DNA of 64,000 bases from Marinobacter similis. Lineage in GTDB: Bacteria; Pseudomonadota; Gammaproteobacteria; Pseudomonadales; Oleiphilaceae. The notes below the pieces were generated by a model. That model was not told the origin of the DNA. It did not search any database and saw nothing but the letters and a program-made list of their open reading frames with translations. Position numbers and translations under genes: made by a program. Shown here one piece after another: positions 47,459 to 56,976 of this stretch. Location of the stretch: positions 930,001 through 994,000 of the forward strand of contig NZ_CP007151.1 in the NCBI RefSeq assembly GCF_000830985.1, written 5' to 3'. Numbering within the stretch: the first letter of the stretch is position 1; each line of letters starts with the position of its first letter.

Positions 47459-48712
47459 TCAGGCAAACAGGCGTTGGATCTTCTGCAGGGCGGCGAACAA
47501 TTGTTCTACCTCATCCAACGTATTGTAGAACGCAAAGGAGGCCCGGGCAGTGCCGGGTACTCCATAAAAATCCATCAGCGGCATGGCGCAATGGTGTCCG
47601 GTACGGATCGCGATGCCCTGCTGATCCAATAGCGTACCCACATCACTGGGGTGCAAACCGGCAATTTTAAAGGACATCACCGGTACTTTTTGCTTGGCGG
47701 TACCAATGATTTCCATGCCCGGAACGGTCTCGACCAGCTGGTTGGCCCGTTCGAGCAGTGCATTCTCTGCCACTTCCATACCGTGCCGGTCAAGCCGGCC
47801 CAGGTAATCGATGGCCGCGCCCAAGCCAATGGCCTCGGCTATGGCCGGCGTTCCAGCCTCAAACTTGTAGGGCAGGGTGTTCCAGGTGGTGCGCTCGAAC
47901 GACACCCGCTCGATCATCTCGCCACCGCCCTGGTACGGAGGCATTTCCTCCAGCAGCGGGGCCTTGCCGTACAGCACGCCGATCCCTGTCGGCCCGAACA
48001 GTTTGTGGGCCGAGAACACGTAAAAATCGCAGCCCAGGGCTTGCACATCCGGCTGGTAGTGCGGCACCGCCTGGGCGCCATCCACCAGGGTGAGTACACC
48101 CTTGGCCTTGGCCTGTTCAATCAGCGAGGCAATCGGGTTTACCGTACCCAGCACGTTGGAAACGTGGGTGATCGCGAAAATGCGGGTGCGCTCGTTCAAC
48201 AGGCTGTTGAAGGAGTCGAGGTCGAGCTCGCCTTCCAGAGTCACCTGAATTGGAACCACCTTGGCCCCGGTGCGCTCGGCAATCATCTGCCAGGGCACGA
48301 TATTGGCGTGGTGCTCCATGTGGCTCACCAGGATTTCGTCGCCCGGTTGCAGGCGACCGGCCAGGCCGTTAGCGACCAGGTTGATCGCCTCGGTGGTGCC
48401 ACGGGTCCAGATAATTTCCCGGGTGCTCTCGGCATTCAGGAAGCCGCGAACGGTTTCCCGGGCATTCTCGAACGCAGTGGTGGCACGGTCCGCCAGGGTA
48501 TGGGCACCCCGGTGTACATTGGAGTGAAGTTCCCGGTAATACCGATCCATGGCGTCAAGAACGGCAATCGCCTTCTGTGCCGACGCGCCGTTATCCAGAT
48601 ACACCAGGGGCTTACCGTTGACCTGCTGTGACAGGATCGGAAAGTCCCGGCGCACGGCTTCGACATCGAAAGCCGGTTGTTTTGCTGCATTCGCCACGGA
48701 CAAATCGGTCAT
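47459..48712 (-). CDS. sufS: Cysteine desulfurase SufS
   Basis: A group II PLP-dependent desulfurase that makes a protein persulfide from cysteine. The PLP Lys is in VFSAHKLFGPTGIGVLYG. The catalytic Cys is in IRTGHHCAMPLMDFYGV, with the short loop typical of SufS. HMEHHANIVPWQ is the cofactor-contact helix. It has 417 residues and an intact frame. It is 6 bp from sufD and 14 bp before sufA. Confidence 0.95.
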   Translation of the reverse strand: MTDLSVANAAKQPAFDVEAVRRDFPILSQQVNGKPLVYLDNGASAQKAIAVLDAMDRYYRELHSNVHRGAHTLADRATTAFENARETVRGFLNAESTREIIWTRGTTEAINLVANGLAGRLQPGDEILVSHMEHHANIVPWQMIAERTGAKVVPIQVTLEGELDLDSFNSLLNERTRIFAITHVSNVLGTVNPIASLIEQAKAKGVLTLVDGAQAVPHYQPDVQALGCDFYVFSAHKLFGPTGIGVLYGKAPLLEEMPPYQGGGEMIERVSFERTTWNTLPYKFEAGTPAIAEAIGLGAAIDYLGRLDRHGMEVAENALLERANQLVETVPGMEIIGTAKQKVPVMSFKIAGLHPSDVGTLLDQQGIAIRTGHHCAMPLMDFYGVPGTARASFAFYNTLDEVEQLFAALQKIQRLFA

Positions 48713-48718
48713 AACCGG

Positions 48719-50005
48719 TTACGCCTCCTCGAAGGTCTGGTCGAAGAACTGGTTCAGCCGCGTTTGCGCGGTTTCGCGAACCGCTGCTACCGGAATCTGT
48801 TCGACCAGCTCGTTGATGAAGGCCATGGTCAGCAGGACATTGGCTTCACGCCGGGCGATACCGCGGGATACCAGGTAGAACAGGGACGCTTCGTCCAACT
48901 GACCGATGGTGGCGCCGTGGGCGCATTTAACGTCATCGGCATAGATTTCCAGTTCCGGCTTGGTATCTATCTCTGCACCGTTGGACAGCAGCAGGTTCTT
49001 GTTGTTCATATTCGCGTTGGACTTCTGGGCGTCTTGGTGAATATGAATCCGGCCGTTAAAGATCGCGTGGGACTGGTCCGCCGCAATGTTGCGATAGGTT
49101 TCCTCGCTGTTGCAGTGGGCCGCGATATGTTCAATCGTGGTGTGATTGTCGTAATGCTGCTTGCCCTGGGTGACCACCACGCCGTTCAGTTTGCACTCGG
49201 CGCCTTCGCCTTCCAGCCGCACCTGCAGGTCGTGCCGACGCAGCGGGCCACCAAAGCCAACACTGTGGCTCTCAAAGCGGGAGCTGCGCTGCTGTCGGAC
49301 ACCGGTAGCGCCGATGTGCTGGACGTTCTCGCCTTCCATGTTCAGGCGAATGCTGGTGACGTTGGCACCGTCGGCCAGGGTGAACTCGGACACGGTGTTA
49401 ACCATCACCGGCTCAGAACCGCTGGAGATGTACTCTTCCACCAGGGTGATCTGACTATGCCGGCCGGCATCCACATAAATGCGTGGGAACGCCGAACCGC
49501 TGGCGTCTGCAGTCACTTCATGCACGATGAACAGCGGCTGGTCGAGCACGGCGTCCGGAGATAGCCGGATCAGCAGGCCGTCTTCGAAACGTGCCGAGTT
49601 CAGGCGCGCCATCTGCACGGCGTTGTTGTCCAGGGTGCTGTCCAGGCGATCGGCCAGCTCGGCGGCTTCGTCGTCACTTAGATCGTCAAAACTCTGGATC
49701 GTAATGCCATCCAGGTCCGGGTACTCGCTGGCTTCCGGGATCATTACCCCGTTCAGGAACGCCACCTTGTAGCCGGGCACCGCCAGGCTGCTGCCAGTCT
49801 TGCCCTCGGCGGGCAGGGCGATAGCCATTTCGTCGGTCAGCTTCAGGTACTTGCTGGAGTATTTCCAGTTTTCCGTTTTGCGCGTGGGCAGTGGCATGTC
49901 AACCAGGGCAGTGCCCCGTTGCTTACGCAGTGCCACCAGCGGCTCCGGCAGGGAATGCCCGACCGGATGCAAAAACGCGCTGGAAAGAGTTGGTGCTGGT
50001 TTCAT
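48719..50005 (-). CDS. sufD: Fe-S scaffold subunit SufD
   Basis: A SufB paralogue of the SufBC2D scaffold, 428 residues. It has the core beta-helix with TTIEHIAAHCNSEETYRNI and KCAHGATIGQLDEASLFYLV; the latter contains the His of the SufB-SufD cluster-building interface. It begins MKPAPTLSSAFLHPVGHSLP. The frame is intact. Coupled to sufS by a 6-bp gap and preceded by sufC 12 bp away. Confidence 0.95.
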   Translation of the reverse strand: MKPAPTLSSAFLHPVGHSLPEPLVALRKQRGTALVDMPLPTRKTENWKYSSKYLKLTDEMAIALPAEGKTGSSLAVPGYKVAFLNGVMIPEASEYPDLDGITIQSFDDLSDDEAAELADRLDSTLDNNAVQMARLNSARFEDGLLIRLSPDAVLDQPLFIVHEVTADASGSAFPRIYVDAGRHSQITLVEEYISSGSEPVMVNTVSEFTLADGANVTSIRLNMEGENVQHIGATGVRQQRSSRFESHSVGFGGPLRRHDLQVRLEGEGAECKLNGVVVTQGKQHYDNHTTIEHIAAHCNSEETYRNIAADQSHAIFNGRIHIHQDAQKSNANMNNKNLLLSNGAEIDTKPELEIYADDVKCAHGATIGQLDEASLFYLVSRGIARREANVLLTMAFINELVEQIPVAAVRETAQTRLNQFFDQTFEEA

Positions 50006-50017
50006 TCCGCGAGCTCC

Positions 50018-50803
50018 TCAGTTGCCAGAACCGTTAGCTGAACTGTCGGCAGTTTCTTCATCCTTGATGCCGAGCCAGCCGTAGCCGCGTTCTTCCAGTT
50101 CCAGGGCCAGTTCACGGCCACCGGATTTAACGATCTTGCCACCGGCCAATACGTGCACGTAATCCGGCACAATGTGGTTCAGCAGACGCTGGTAGTGAGT
50201 CACCATCAGGATGGCCCGGTCTTCGGCACGCAGAGCGTTAACGCCTTTGGAAACGACTTGCAGGGCGTCGATGTCGAGGCCGGAATCGGTTTCGTCCAGA
50301 ATCGCCAGCTTCGGCTGCAGCAGCAGCGCCTGCATGATCTCGTTGCGCTTCTTTTCGCCGCCGGAGAAGCCTTCGTTCACACCGCGCTTCAGGAAGGCCG
50401 GGTCAAGGTCGACCTGCTTGGAGACTTCCTTGGCCAGCTTCATGAATTCCGCCGCGTTCATTTCCGGCTCGCCGCGGTGGGTGCGCATGGCGTTCACCGC
50501 GGTGCGCAGGAACTGCAGGTTGCTGACGCCGGGGATTTCTACCGGGTACTGGAAGGCCAGGAAGATGCCTTCGCGGGCGCGCTCTTCTGTTTCCAGGTCC
50601 AGCAGGTTCTCGCCATTCAGGGTAATTTCGCCGCTGGTGACTTCAAATGCTTCGTTGCCTGCCAGCACCTGAGACAGAGTGCTCTTGCCCGAGCCGTTCG
50701 GCCCCATGATGGCGTGAACTTCCCCGGCTTTGATCTCCAGGTTGATGCCTTTGAGGATTTCCTTGTCCTCAACGGATGCGTGCAGGTTCTTGATGCTCAG
50801 CAT
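50018..50803 (-). CDS. sufC: Fe-S assembly ATPase SufC
   Basis: A soluble ABC-type ATPase that drives rearrangement of the SufBCD scaffold. Walker A is IMGPNGSGKSTLSQVLAG, the signature is GFSGGEKKRNEIMQ and Walker B is LAILDETDSGLDID, the form typical of SufC. It has 261 residues, with a slightly extended Ser/Gly C-terminus. The frame is intact. The gap to sufB is 66 bp, the largest inside the operon's first half. Confidence 0.96.
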   Translation of the reverse strand: MLSIKNLHASVEDKEILKGINLEIKAGEVHAIMGPNGSGKSTLSQVLAGNEAFEVTSGEITLNGENLLDLETEERAREGIFLAFQYPVEIPGVSNLQFLRTAVNAMRTHRGEPEMNAAEFMKLAKEVSKQVDLDPAFLKRGVNEGFSGGEKKRNEIMQALLLQPKLAILDETDSGLDIDALQVVSKGVNALRAEDRAILMVTHYQRLLNHIVPDYVHVLAGGKIVKSGGRELALELEERGYGWLGIKDEETADSSANGSGN

Positions 50804-50869
50804 TTGTGGAGTTCTCTCTTCGTTAATCTGTATGAATTCGTTTAAACGTGTCCGGGTCTGGCGCTGCCG

Positions 50870-52316
50870 TTAACCGACCGAGCTTCGAGGCTGACTTCCA
50901 GCAGCTTGCCGGCTTCCACCGCGAACTCCATCGGGAGTTCCTTGAAAACCTCTTTGCAGAAGCCGTTGACGATCATGGAGACGGCCTGCTCGGGTTCGAT
51001 GCCGCGCTGACGGCAGAGGAACATCTGCTCGTCGCTCACCTTGGAGGTGGTGGCCTCGTGTTCCACGATGGCGGACTTGTTCTTGCTTTCTATGTACGGG
51101 AAGGTGTGGGCGCCGCAGCGGTCGCCGATCAGCAGCGAATCGCACTGGGTGAAGTTGCGCGCACCTTCTGCACCCGGACCGAATTTAACCAGGCCACGGT
51201 AGGCGTTCGAGCTCTTGCCGGCGGAAATACCCTTGGAGATGATGGTGCTGGACGTGTTCTTGCCCATGTGGATCATCTTGGTGCCGGTGTCAGCCTGCTG
51301 GTAGTTGTTGGTCAGCGCGACGGAGTAGAACTCACCCACGCTGTTGTCACCACGCAGTACGCAGCTCGGGTACTTCCAGGTCACGGCGGAACCGGTCTCG
51401 ACCTGGGTCCAGGAGATCTTGGAGTTTTTGCCGATGCAGGCGCCACGCTTGGTGACAAAGTTGAAGATGCCGCCTTTGCCTTCTTCGTCGCCCGGATACC
51501 AGTTCTGCACCGTGGAGTACTTGATCTGGCATCGTCCAGCGCGACCAGCTCAACCACTGCGGCGTGCAGCTGGTTCTCGTCCCGCATAGGCGCGGTGCAG
51601 CCTTCAAGGTAGCTGACGTAGCTGCTGTCTTCGGCAATGATCAGAGTGCGCTCAAACTGGCCGGTATTGGCCGCGTTAATGCGGAAGTAGGTCGACAGCT
51701 CCATCGGGCAGCGAACGCCTTTGGGCACGTACACAAAGGTGCCGTCGGAAAATACTGCGGAATTCAGGCCGGCGAAGAAGTTGTCGCCCGCCGGGACCAC
51801 TGAGCCAAGATACTTTTTGACCAGCTCCGGGTAGTCCTGAATCGCTTCCGAAATGGAGCAGAAGATAACGCCCGCTTTCGCCAAAGGCTCTTTAAACGTG
51901 GTAGCCACGGACACGGAATCAAACACCGCATCTACCGCCACGCCTGCCAGCTTTTCACGCTCGTGCAGGGGAATGCCAAGCTTTTCATAGGTCTTCAGCA
52001 GCTCCGGATCAACTTCATCCAGGCTCTGGGGCATGTCTTCTTTGCGCTTGGGAGCGGAATAATAGGAAATCGAGTTGTAATCGACTTTCGGGTAGCCCAC
52101 GTGTGCCCAATCCGGCTCTTCCATCTCGAGCCAGCGACGATACGCCTTCAGACGCCACTCCAGCATCCACTCCGGCTCTTTCTTGATTGCGGATAGGCGG
52201 GCGATAACGTCTTCATTCAGTCCAGGCTCAAAGGTGTCAGCTTCAATATCGGTTACGAACCCGTGTTCGTATTCCCGTTTGATTAGCTCGTTCACCTCTT
52301 TGTCGGTGGTCGCCAT
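50870..52316 (-). CDS. sufB: Fe-S scaffold subunit SufB (two frameshifts)
   Basis: The core scaffold of the SUF system. The FAD/scaffold region has [20 protein letters not shown] and [20 protein letters not shown]. The cluster-linked Cys is in [20 protein letters not shown]. Two single bases are missing, near 51530 (restores [13 protein letters not shown]) and 50883 (restores the C-terminus SLEGSVG before the stop). Restored length is 482 residues. The ATG at 52316 begins [19 protein letters not shown], like other SufB proteins. It is the first gene of the operon, about 210 nt after the predicted transcription start. Confidence 0.94.
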
Positions 52317-52684
52317 GGTGGTCGCTCCGTATTCTCTCATCGCGGGCGTTTGCGCCTTGGTGTGCCGGCGATCCGAGGTGTCCCGGCGCCGGTCGTATGT
52401 CATCAGTTTGGGTGTTGCAGTGGTCGTTCGTTCCTTGAATACGCCCTGCAATCGATTTTTGGATGACGGGTAGTGAAGGCCGGACGTTGAAAAACAGTAG
52501 AAAAACCGGCAAAACCCGTTGCTTCTGGCGAGCGATTATACAATACCAGAGTAAAATAGTCAGGTATTAAAATGATCGAGTCGGGATTATACCGTAATCG
52601 GGGCGCCGGGCACCAAGCAGTGCCAATCGGGGTGATAGGGATGGCGCTAAAGCGTATTCAGGAGGAGCATCGTTAGACCAATGG
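52317..52684. other. 368-bp gap between sufB and the 52685 gene
   Basis: It contains the suf promoter with an IscR-like site (52535-52567), a further TATAAT on the minus strand (52586-52591) and a transcribed leader of about 210 nt before sufB. No coding sequence, riboswitch or terminator was recognised. Confidence 0.6.
52535..52567 (-). promoter_or_regulatory. suf promoter overlapped by an IscR type-1-like site
   Basis: On the minus strand, CTGACT (-35, 52558-52563) and TATAAT (-10, 52535-52540) are 17 bp apart. The -35 and spacer coincide with a 25-bp imperfect palindrome at 52543-52567. Its halves, ATACCTGACT and ACTCTGGTAT, match the published IscR type-1 pattern ATASYYGACT...AGTCRRSTAT with two mismatches. 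A [2Fe-2S] IscR bound here would repress suf and release it when Fe-S clusters are scarce. No iscR gene is in the window. Confidence 0.7.
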
Positions 52685-53131
52685 CTATTCGCTGGTTCGG
52701 TACAGATTATCGAGATTGGTGGAGTAACGAATGTTCGTCAGTTGCCAGCCGTTGCCGCCAGCCTGGTAGTAGGTAAATTGCCAGGCGATGGCAGCGCTCT
52801 CAAATTTTTGCAGCCAGGTCTCCCGGGTAAAATCATCGGCAATAATTTCGGTTTGCACCCGTGAGCTTCCAACCGGTTCTCCGATGCTCTGCCGGAGTTG
52901 TTGCAGGTAGGTGGCAGCTTCTTTGGCAGCGTTCTCATGGCTGTCGCTCGGGCCCGCCAGCACCGGGCGCACGCTGTTATAGGCGGCGATGATGCGACCA
53001 CTGGCGATCATGTCCATGAACGCGCCCGTTTGCTGTCGGATGTCCTCGCGGTTGGCAATGCTGTCGGCGCTGGTGCTAATACTGGCGGTTACCAGCCAGG
53101 GCAGGGCGAAAAGAGGTAGGGTCGGGCGCAC
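52685..53131 (-). CDS. Uncharacterised periplasmic protein
   Basis: A 148-residue protein with an N-terminal signal (LFALPWLVTASISTSADS). The mature part has an alternating helix-strand pattern including GAFMDMIASGRIIAAYNSV, TWLQKFESAAIAWQFTYYQ and NGWQLTNIRYSTNLDNLY. This resembles small NTF2-like or DUF4019-type periplasmic domains but does not match clearly. It stands alone upstream of the suf promoter region. The frame is intact. Confidence 0.65.
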   Translation of the reverse strand: MRPTLPLFALPWLVTASISTSADSIANREDIRQQTGAFMDMIASGRIIAAYNSVRPVLAGPSDSHENAAKEAATYLQQLRQSIGEPVGSSRVQTEIIADDFTRETWLQKFESAAIAWQFTYYQAGGNGWQLTNIRYSTNLDNLYRTSE

Positions 53132-53403
53132 GTGACAGGTCTCCCAAGGTTAACTGTGATCAGGGGCCTGGTGCGCCGGGCAGTCATTCCGTCGACCAAT
53201 GCAGGCTGCTTCACTGCTTCTGTGAGTGTAGTCGAGTTCTGGTGGGGTAAGGAGATCGTTGGTAGTTCATGAAATGTATCTGAAACAGACGGCGTCTAAC
53301 CTCAGGGGCATGGTTAAAAGGTCTAATTGATTCCTTTCAGCGAACGCGTGTACGCTGACCGAGATGGTCTATTGACCCCGTTGGATACTAGGAGGATATG
53401 TCC

Positions 53404-53760
53404 ATGGCGTCAGAATCTCTGAGCCAGGAAGGAGTGCGGGTAACTCTGAGTGCCCGTGTCAGTCTGCTGATCAGCACTCAGCTTGCTCGTGGCAAGGTAG
53501 GTGTCGAGGCGGTGGCATCCCAGCTGCATATGAGCCGTTATACCTTGCATAAGAAGCTCAAGCGCGAGGGATTGACCTTCGCTCACCTGCTGGAAGATGT
53601 CCGGCGTACCCAGGCATTGAACTACATGCAGGATAAAACCAAGCCGCTCGTTGAAATTGCCGAGCAGCTCGGCTTCTCTGAGTTGAGTGCATTCAGCCGA
53701 GCCTTCAAGCGCTGGATGGGCACTTCGCCGGCTGAATACCGCTCCGTCAGATTTTCCTGA
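53404..53760 (+). CDS. Solo AraC-type helix-turn-helix regulator
   Basis: A 118-residue protein that is essentially only the AraC/XylS DNA-binding domain. It has two helix-turn-helix units (VEAVASQLHMSRYTLHKKLK and LVEIAEQLGFSELSAFSRAF) and the C-terminal signature FKRWMGTSPAEYR. No effector domain is present, so control must be by level or a partner. AGGAGG lies 9 bp before the ATG at 53404; a second ATG at 53398 is too close to it. It is convergent with fabB (3-bp gap). Its target is unknown. Confidence 0.83.
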   Translation: MASESLSQEGVRVTLSARVSLLISTQLARGKVGVEAVASQLHMSRYTLHKKLKREGLTFAHLLEDVRRTQALNYMQDKTKPLVEIAEQLGFSELSAFSRAFKRWMGTSPAEYRSVRFS

Positions 53761-53763
53761 GGG

Positions 53764-54974
53764 TTAAACCTTCTTGAAAATCAGTGTGGCGTTGGTGCCG
53801 CCAAAGCCGAAGCTGTTACTCATCACCAGATCCAGGTTCTGGTTGTCCATCCGCTCCCGCACAATCGGATAACCTTCTGCGCCTTCATCCAGATTCTGAA
53901 TGTTGGCAGACGGTGCAATGAAGCCTTCGCGCTGCATGATCAGGCTGTAGATCGCCTCATGCACGCCAGCCGCACCCAGCGCGTGACCGCACAGAGGCTT
54001 GGTTGAACTCAGCGGCGGAATCTTGTCACCGAAGGTTTCTTTCAGGGCCTTCAGCTCGGTGACATCACCGGCCGGGGTGCTGGTGCCGTGAGTGTTGATG
54101 TAGCTGATCTCGCCGTCAACATTCTTCATGGCCTGCTGCATGCAACGGATAGCGCCTTCGCCGCTGGGGGCGACCATGTCGGCGCCGTCTGAAGTTGCAC
54201 CAAAGCCAACCAGTTCACCCAGTATGGTGGCGCCACGGGCTTCCGCATGCTCCAGGCTTCCAGAACCAGGGTTCCGCCGCCGCCGGAAATGACAAAGCCA
54301 TCGCGATCCGCGTCATAGGTGCGGGACGCGTGTTCCGGGGTGTCGTTGTACTTGGTGGACAGCGCGCCCATGGCATCAAACAACAGGCTCAGGCTCCAGT
54401 GAATGTCTTCACCACCGCCGGCCAGCATGATGTCCTGGCGGCCCAAGGCGATCAGGTCTGCGGCATGGCCGATAGCGTGCGCACTGGTGGCACAAGCTGA
54501 AGTGATGCCGTAGTTAACGCCGGTGATGCCAAAGGCAGTAGAGATCGAGGCGTTGATAGAGCTGCCCATGGTGCGCGGAACCCGATAAGGACCGACCCGG
54601 CGGATGCCTTTTTCACGATGGGTATCGATGGCGTCCAGCAGTTCCACGGTCGAGGCGCCGCCAGTGCCGAAAATAGCACCGGTGGTGTTGGCCTTGATCT
54701 GCTCTTCACTCAGGCCCGCCTGTTCGATGGCTTCGCGGGTGGCCAGGTAGGTATAACCGGAGGCCGGGCACATGAATCGAAAGAGTTTTCGATCGATCAG
54801 CTCAGCCAGGTTAAGGTTGATCTGGCCACACACGTGGCTACGCAGACCATTGTCTCTGGCTTCTTCACTGAATCCGATGCCTGGGCGGGAATCCCGCAGA
54901 GACTCGGTGACTTCTTTCTGATTGGTGCCAAGGCTGGAGACAATCCCCATGCCGGTGATAACAACACGACGCAT
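53764..54974 (-). CDS. fabB: 3-oxoacyl-ACP synthase I FabB (one frameshift)
   Basis: A condensing enzyme needed for unsaturated fatty-acid synthesis. The active-site Cys is in [20 protein letters not shown]. The two histidines are in [20 protein letters not shown] and [20 protein letters not shown]. One base is missing near 54253 (restores [20 protein letters not shown]). Restored length is 403 residues. It follows fabA by 11 bp on the same strand; fabAB pairing supports FabB over FabF. Confidence 0.95.
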
Positions 54975-54985
54975 CTTGTTAACTC

Positions 54986-55495
54986 CTAAAAATCATCGGT
55001 GGAAGAGAACATGCCAACCCGAAGGTCTTTGGCGGTGTAGATCTCTCTTCCGTCCACTTCCATGCTGCCATCCGCGATGGCCATGGTGAGCTTGCGATTG
55101 ATCAGTCTTTTGATATCAAGGCGGTAAGTGACTTTCTTGGCCGTCGGCAGTACCTGGCCAGTAAACTTCACTTCGCCCGCACCCAGCGCCCGGCCTTTGC
55201 CTTCGCCGCCATTCCACGCCAGCAGGAAGCCAACCAGCTGCCACATGGCATCCAGGCCCAGGCAACCGGGCATGACCGGATCATCGACAAAGTGAACTTT
55301 GAAGAACCACAGGTCCGGGTTGATGTCGAGCTCAGCGACCAGGCTGCCCTTGCCGTAAGCACCGTCGTCGAGAGCAATGTGGGTAATGCGGTCGACCATC
55401 AGCATTTCGTCGATGGGCAGGCGCATGGAGCCCGGGAAGAGCTTGCCATGCCCGCATTTGATCAGGTCTTCTTTATCAAAATGATCCGGGTTCAT
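54986..55495 (-). CDS. fabA: 3-hydroxydecanoyl-ACP dehydratase/isomerase FabA
   Basis: A dehydratase-isomerase that introduces the cis double bond at C10. The catalytic His is in [20 protein letters not shown] (about residue 70), followed by Asp in the same helix. It has 169 residues from the ATG at 55495 ([17 protein letters not shown]); longer in-frame starts are not supported. The frame is intact. A good promoter lies just upstream and fabB is downstream. Confidence 0.96.
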   Translation of the reverse strand: MNPDHFDKEDLIKCGHGKLFPGSMRLPIDEMLMVDRITHIALDDGAYGKGSLVAELDINPDLWFFKVHFVDDPVMPGCLGLDAMWQLVGFLLAWNGGEGKGRALGAGEVKFTGQVLPTAKKVTYRLDIKRLINRKLTMAIADGSMEVDGREIYTAKDLRVGMFSSTDDF

Positions 55496-55523
55496 AGTGC
55501 CAGTATCTCTGTTACAGAATGAT

Positions 55524-55552
55524 TTATTAATACTGTAGCGCGTATCTGGCAA
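55524..55552 (-). promoter_or_regulatory. Candidate fabA-fabB promoter
   Basis: On the minus strand, TTGCCA (55547-55552) and TAATAA (55524-55529) are separated by 17 bp. The -10 is 28 bp upstream of the fabA ATG. It sits just after the stop of the upstream histidine kinase gene, so fabAB need not depend on readthrough. Confidence 0.5.
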
Positions 55553-55556
55553 TGAG

Positions 55557-56976
55557 CTATTGACCTTTAGTGGATGATTGCCGGAGAACACGAGATTTTA
55601 CATCTGGTTTCAGGTCAGTTTTCCGAGCCTGCGAGGACGGAGCAACGAGTTCGACCGTTGCAGAGAGGCCGCTGTCCTTGTTTCGTTCAATGATCAGGTT
55701 TCCGCCGTAACCGCTGACGATATCGTTCACGATTGCCAACCCAAGGCCATGCCCTGATATCTGTTCGTCCAGCCTTAATCCGCGTTTCCCGAGCTGACTT
55801 ATTGCCTCCTCGGCGACCGCAGGCCCATCGTCGCTAACGGTGATGGTCATTTTCTCTTGATCTGCCTGAAGCATTAGCTCAACACAGTGGGCGGACCATT
55901 TTCCGGCGTTATCCAGGAGATTGCCGAGTATTTCATTGAGGTCGTGCTGTTCTATGGGCCAGTAGGTCTCTTCCGTCAATTCAGTGGAAAGCTCAAATGA
56001 CTTCTCCGGGTATAAACGTCCGAGCATCCAAAGGAGGTCCCTGGCTTGCTCGACCGGCCTTGAGTTTTTACCGGCCTGTGGCCCGGCAAACCGGCTGCGG
56101 CGCATCTCTGCTTCAAGTTGTTTGTCGAGGCTGCCGAGTCGATTCCCCATTTCCTGTCTGAGGTCGTCATCAAGCGTTCGGGAGGTGTCTTCAAGAACCT
56201 GCCTGACGGCGGCAATCGGGGTTTTTACACTATGGGATAAATTAGCGAGCGCATCACGGGAACGTTCGAGCCTTTGATCAAGCGAATCGAGAACCTGGTT
56301 AAGCTGCTGTACGAGGGGCCTGAACTCTTCAGGGGCCCGAACGTGAATTCGTGTTATTTCCCCAGCTTGCAGCTTTTTCAGCGCCGCCTGCAGTGAACCG
56401 ATTGGTCGCATTGAGAGTGCGATGGCAACCCAGATTACCCCCCACAAGTAACAAAATAAGCATGATGGATACGATTGCGGTCCAGGCATGCAGTTCCGCC
56501 TGGCTGTTGTACAGCGCAGCCATGTCCTCGGCAACAATGACCACAATGGGTTGGTTGTTGACCCGGAAAGATTTCCGGAATGCCAGGATGTCGCCCGGCG
56601 CACTTGGGGTCTCGCTGTTCCGGACCCTGACCGTTCCTTGCTGGCCCGGCTCAAGCAAGGGGCCAAGCAGTGCCCCCCAATGTTGCGGTGAGACGAGTGT
56701 CTGAGTCGGAGACTGAATGGCGAAGGCATGGTGAAAAACTTCCTGGAAGTAGTCGCCCGTCTGAAGAGCGCCTATCTTGCCGTCGGATTGGCGAATCTGG
56801 TGCTCCAGAAAGGCGACTTCGTCTTTTAACCGGCTTTCGACGAAGTCCTGGGACATTCGTTCAAGCAGAAAGCCGTGTATGAGCCAGGCGATGGCCATCA
56901 AAGCGATGCCCGACGGAAGCAAGAGCGCCAGGAGTGTCCTCTTGATTGATGTGGGCTTTTTAAAGGGTGTCATCAA
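55557..56976 (-). CDS. Two-component sensor histidine kinase (one frame change)
   Basis: A membrane sensor with an N-terminal membrane helix ([20 protein letters not shown]) and a periplasmic domain of about 125 residues. A second helix follows ([20 protein letters not shown]), then HAMP-like and dimerisation regions with the phospho-His in [15 protein letters not shown]. The ATPase domain has [16 protein letters not shown] and [18 protein letters not shown]. The break lies at a run of six G (minus strand) near 56440. One G too many, or two too few, explains it. About 472 residues. It overlaps the response regulator by 17 bp. Divergence from the copper genes suggests it senses copper or envelope stress. 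Confidence 0.88.

Noticed and set aside
47651..48631. 326-codon plus-strand ORF opposite sufS
   Set aside because: It is antisense to sufS, whose catalytic residues are intact.
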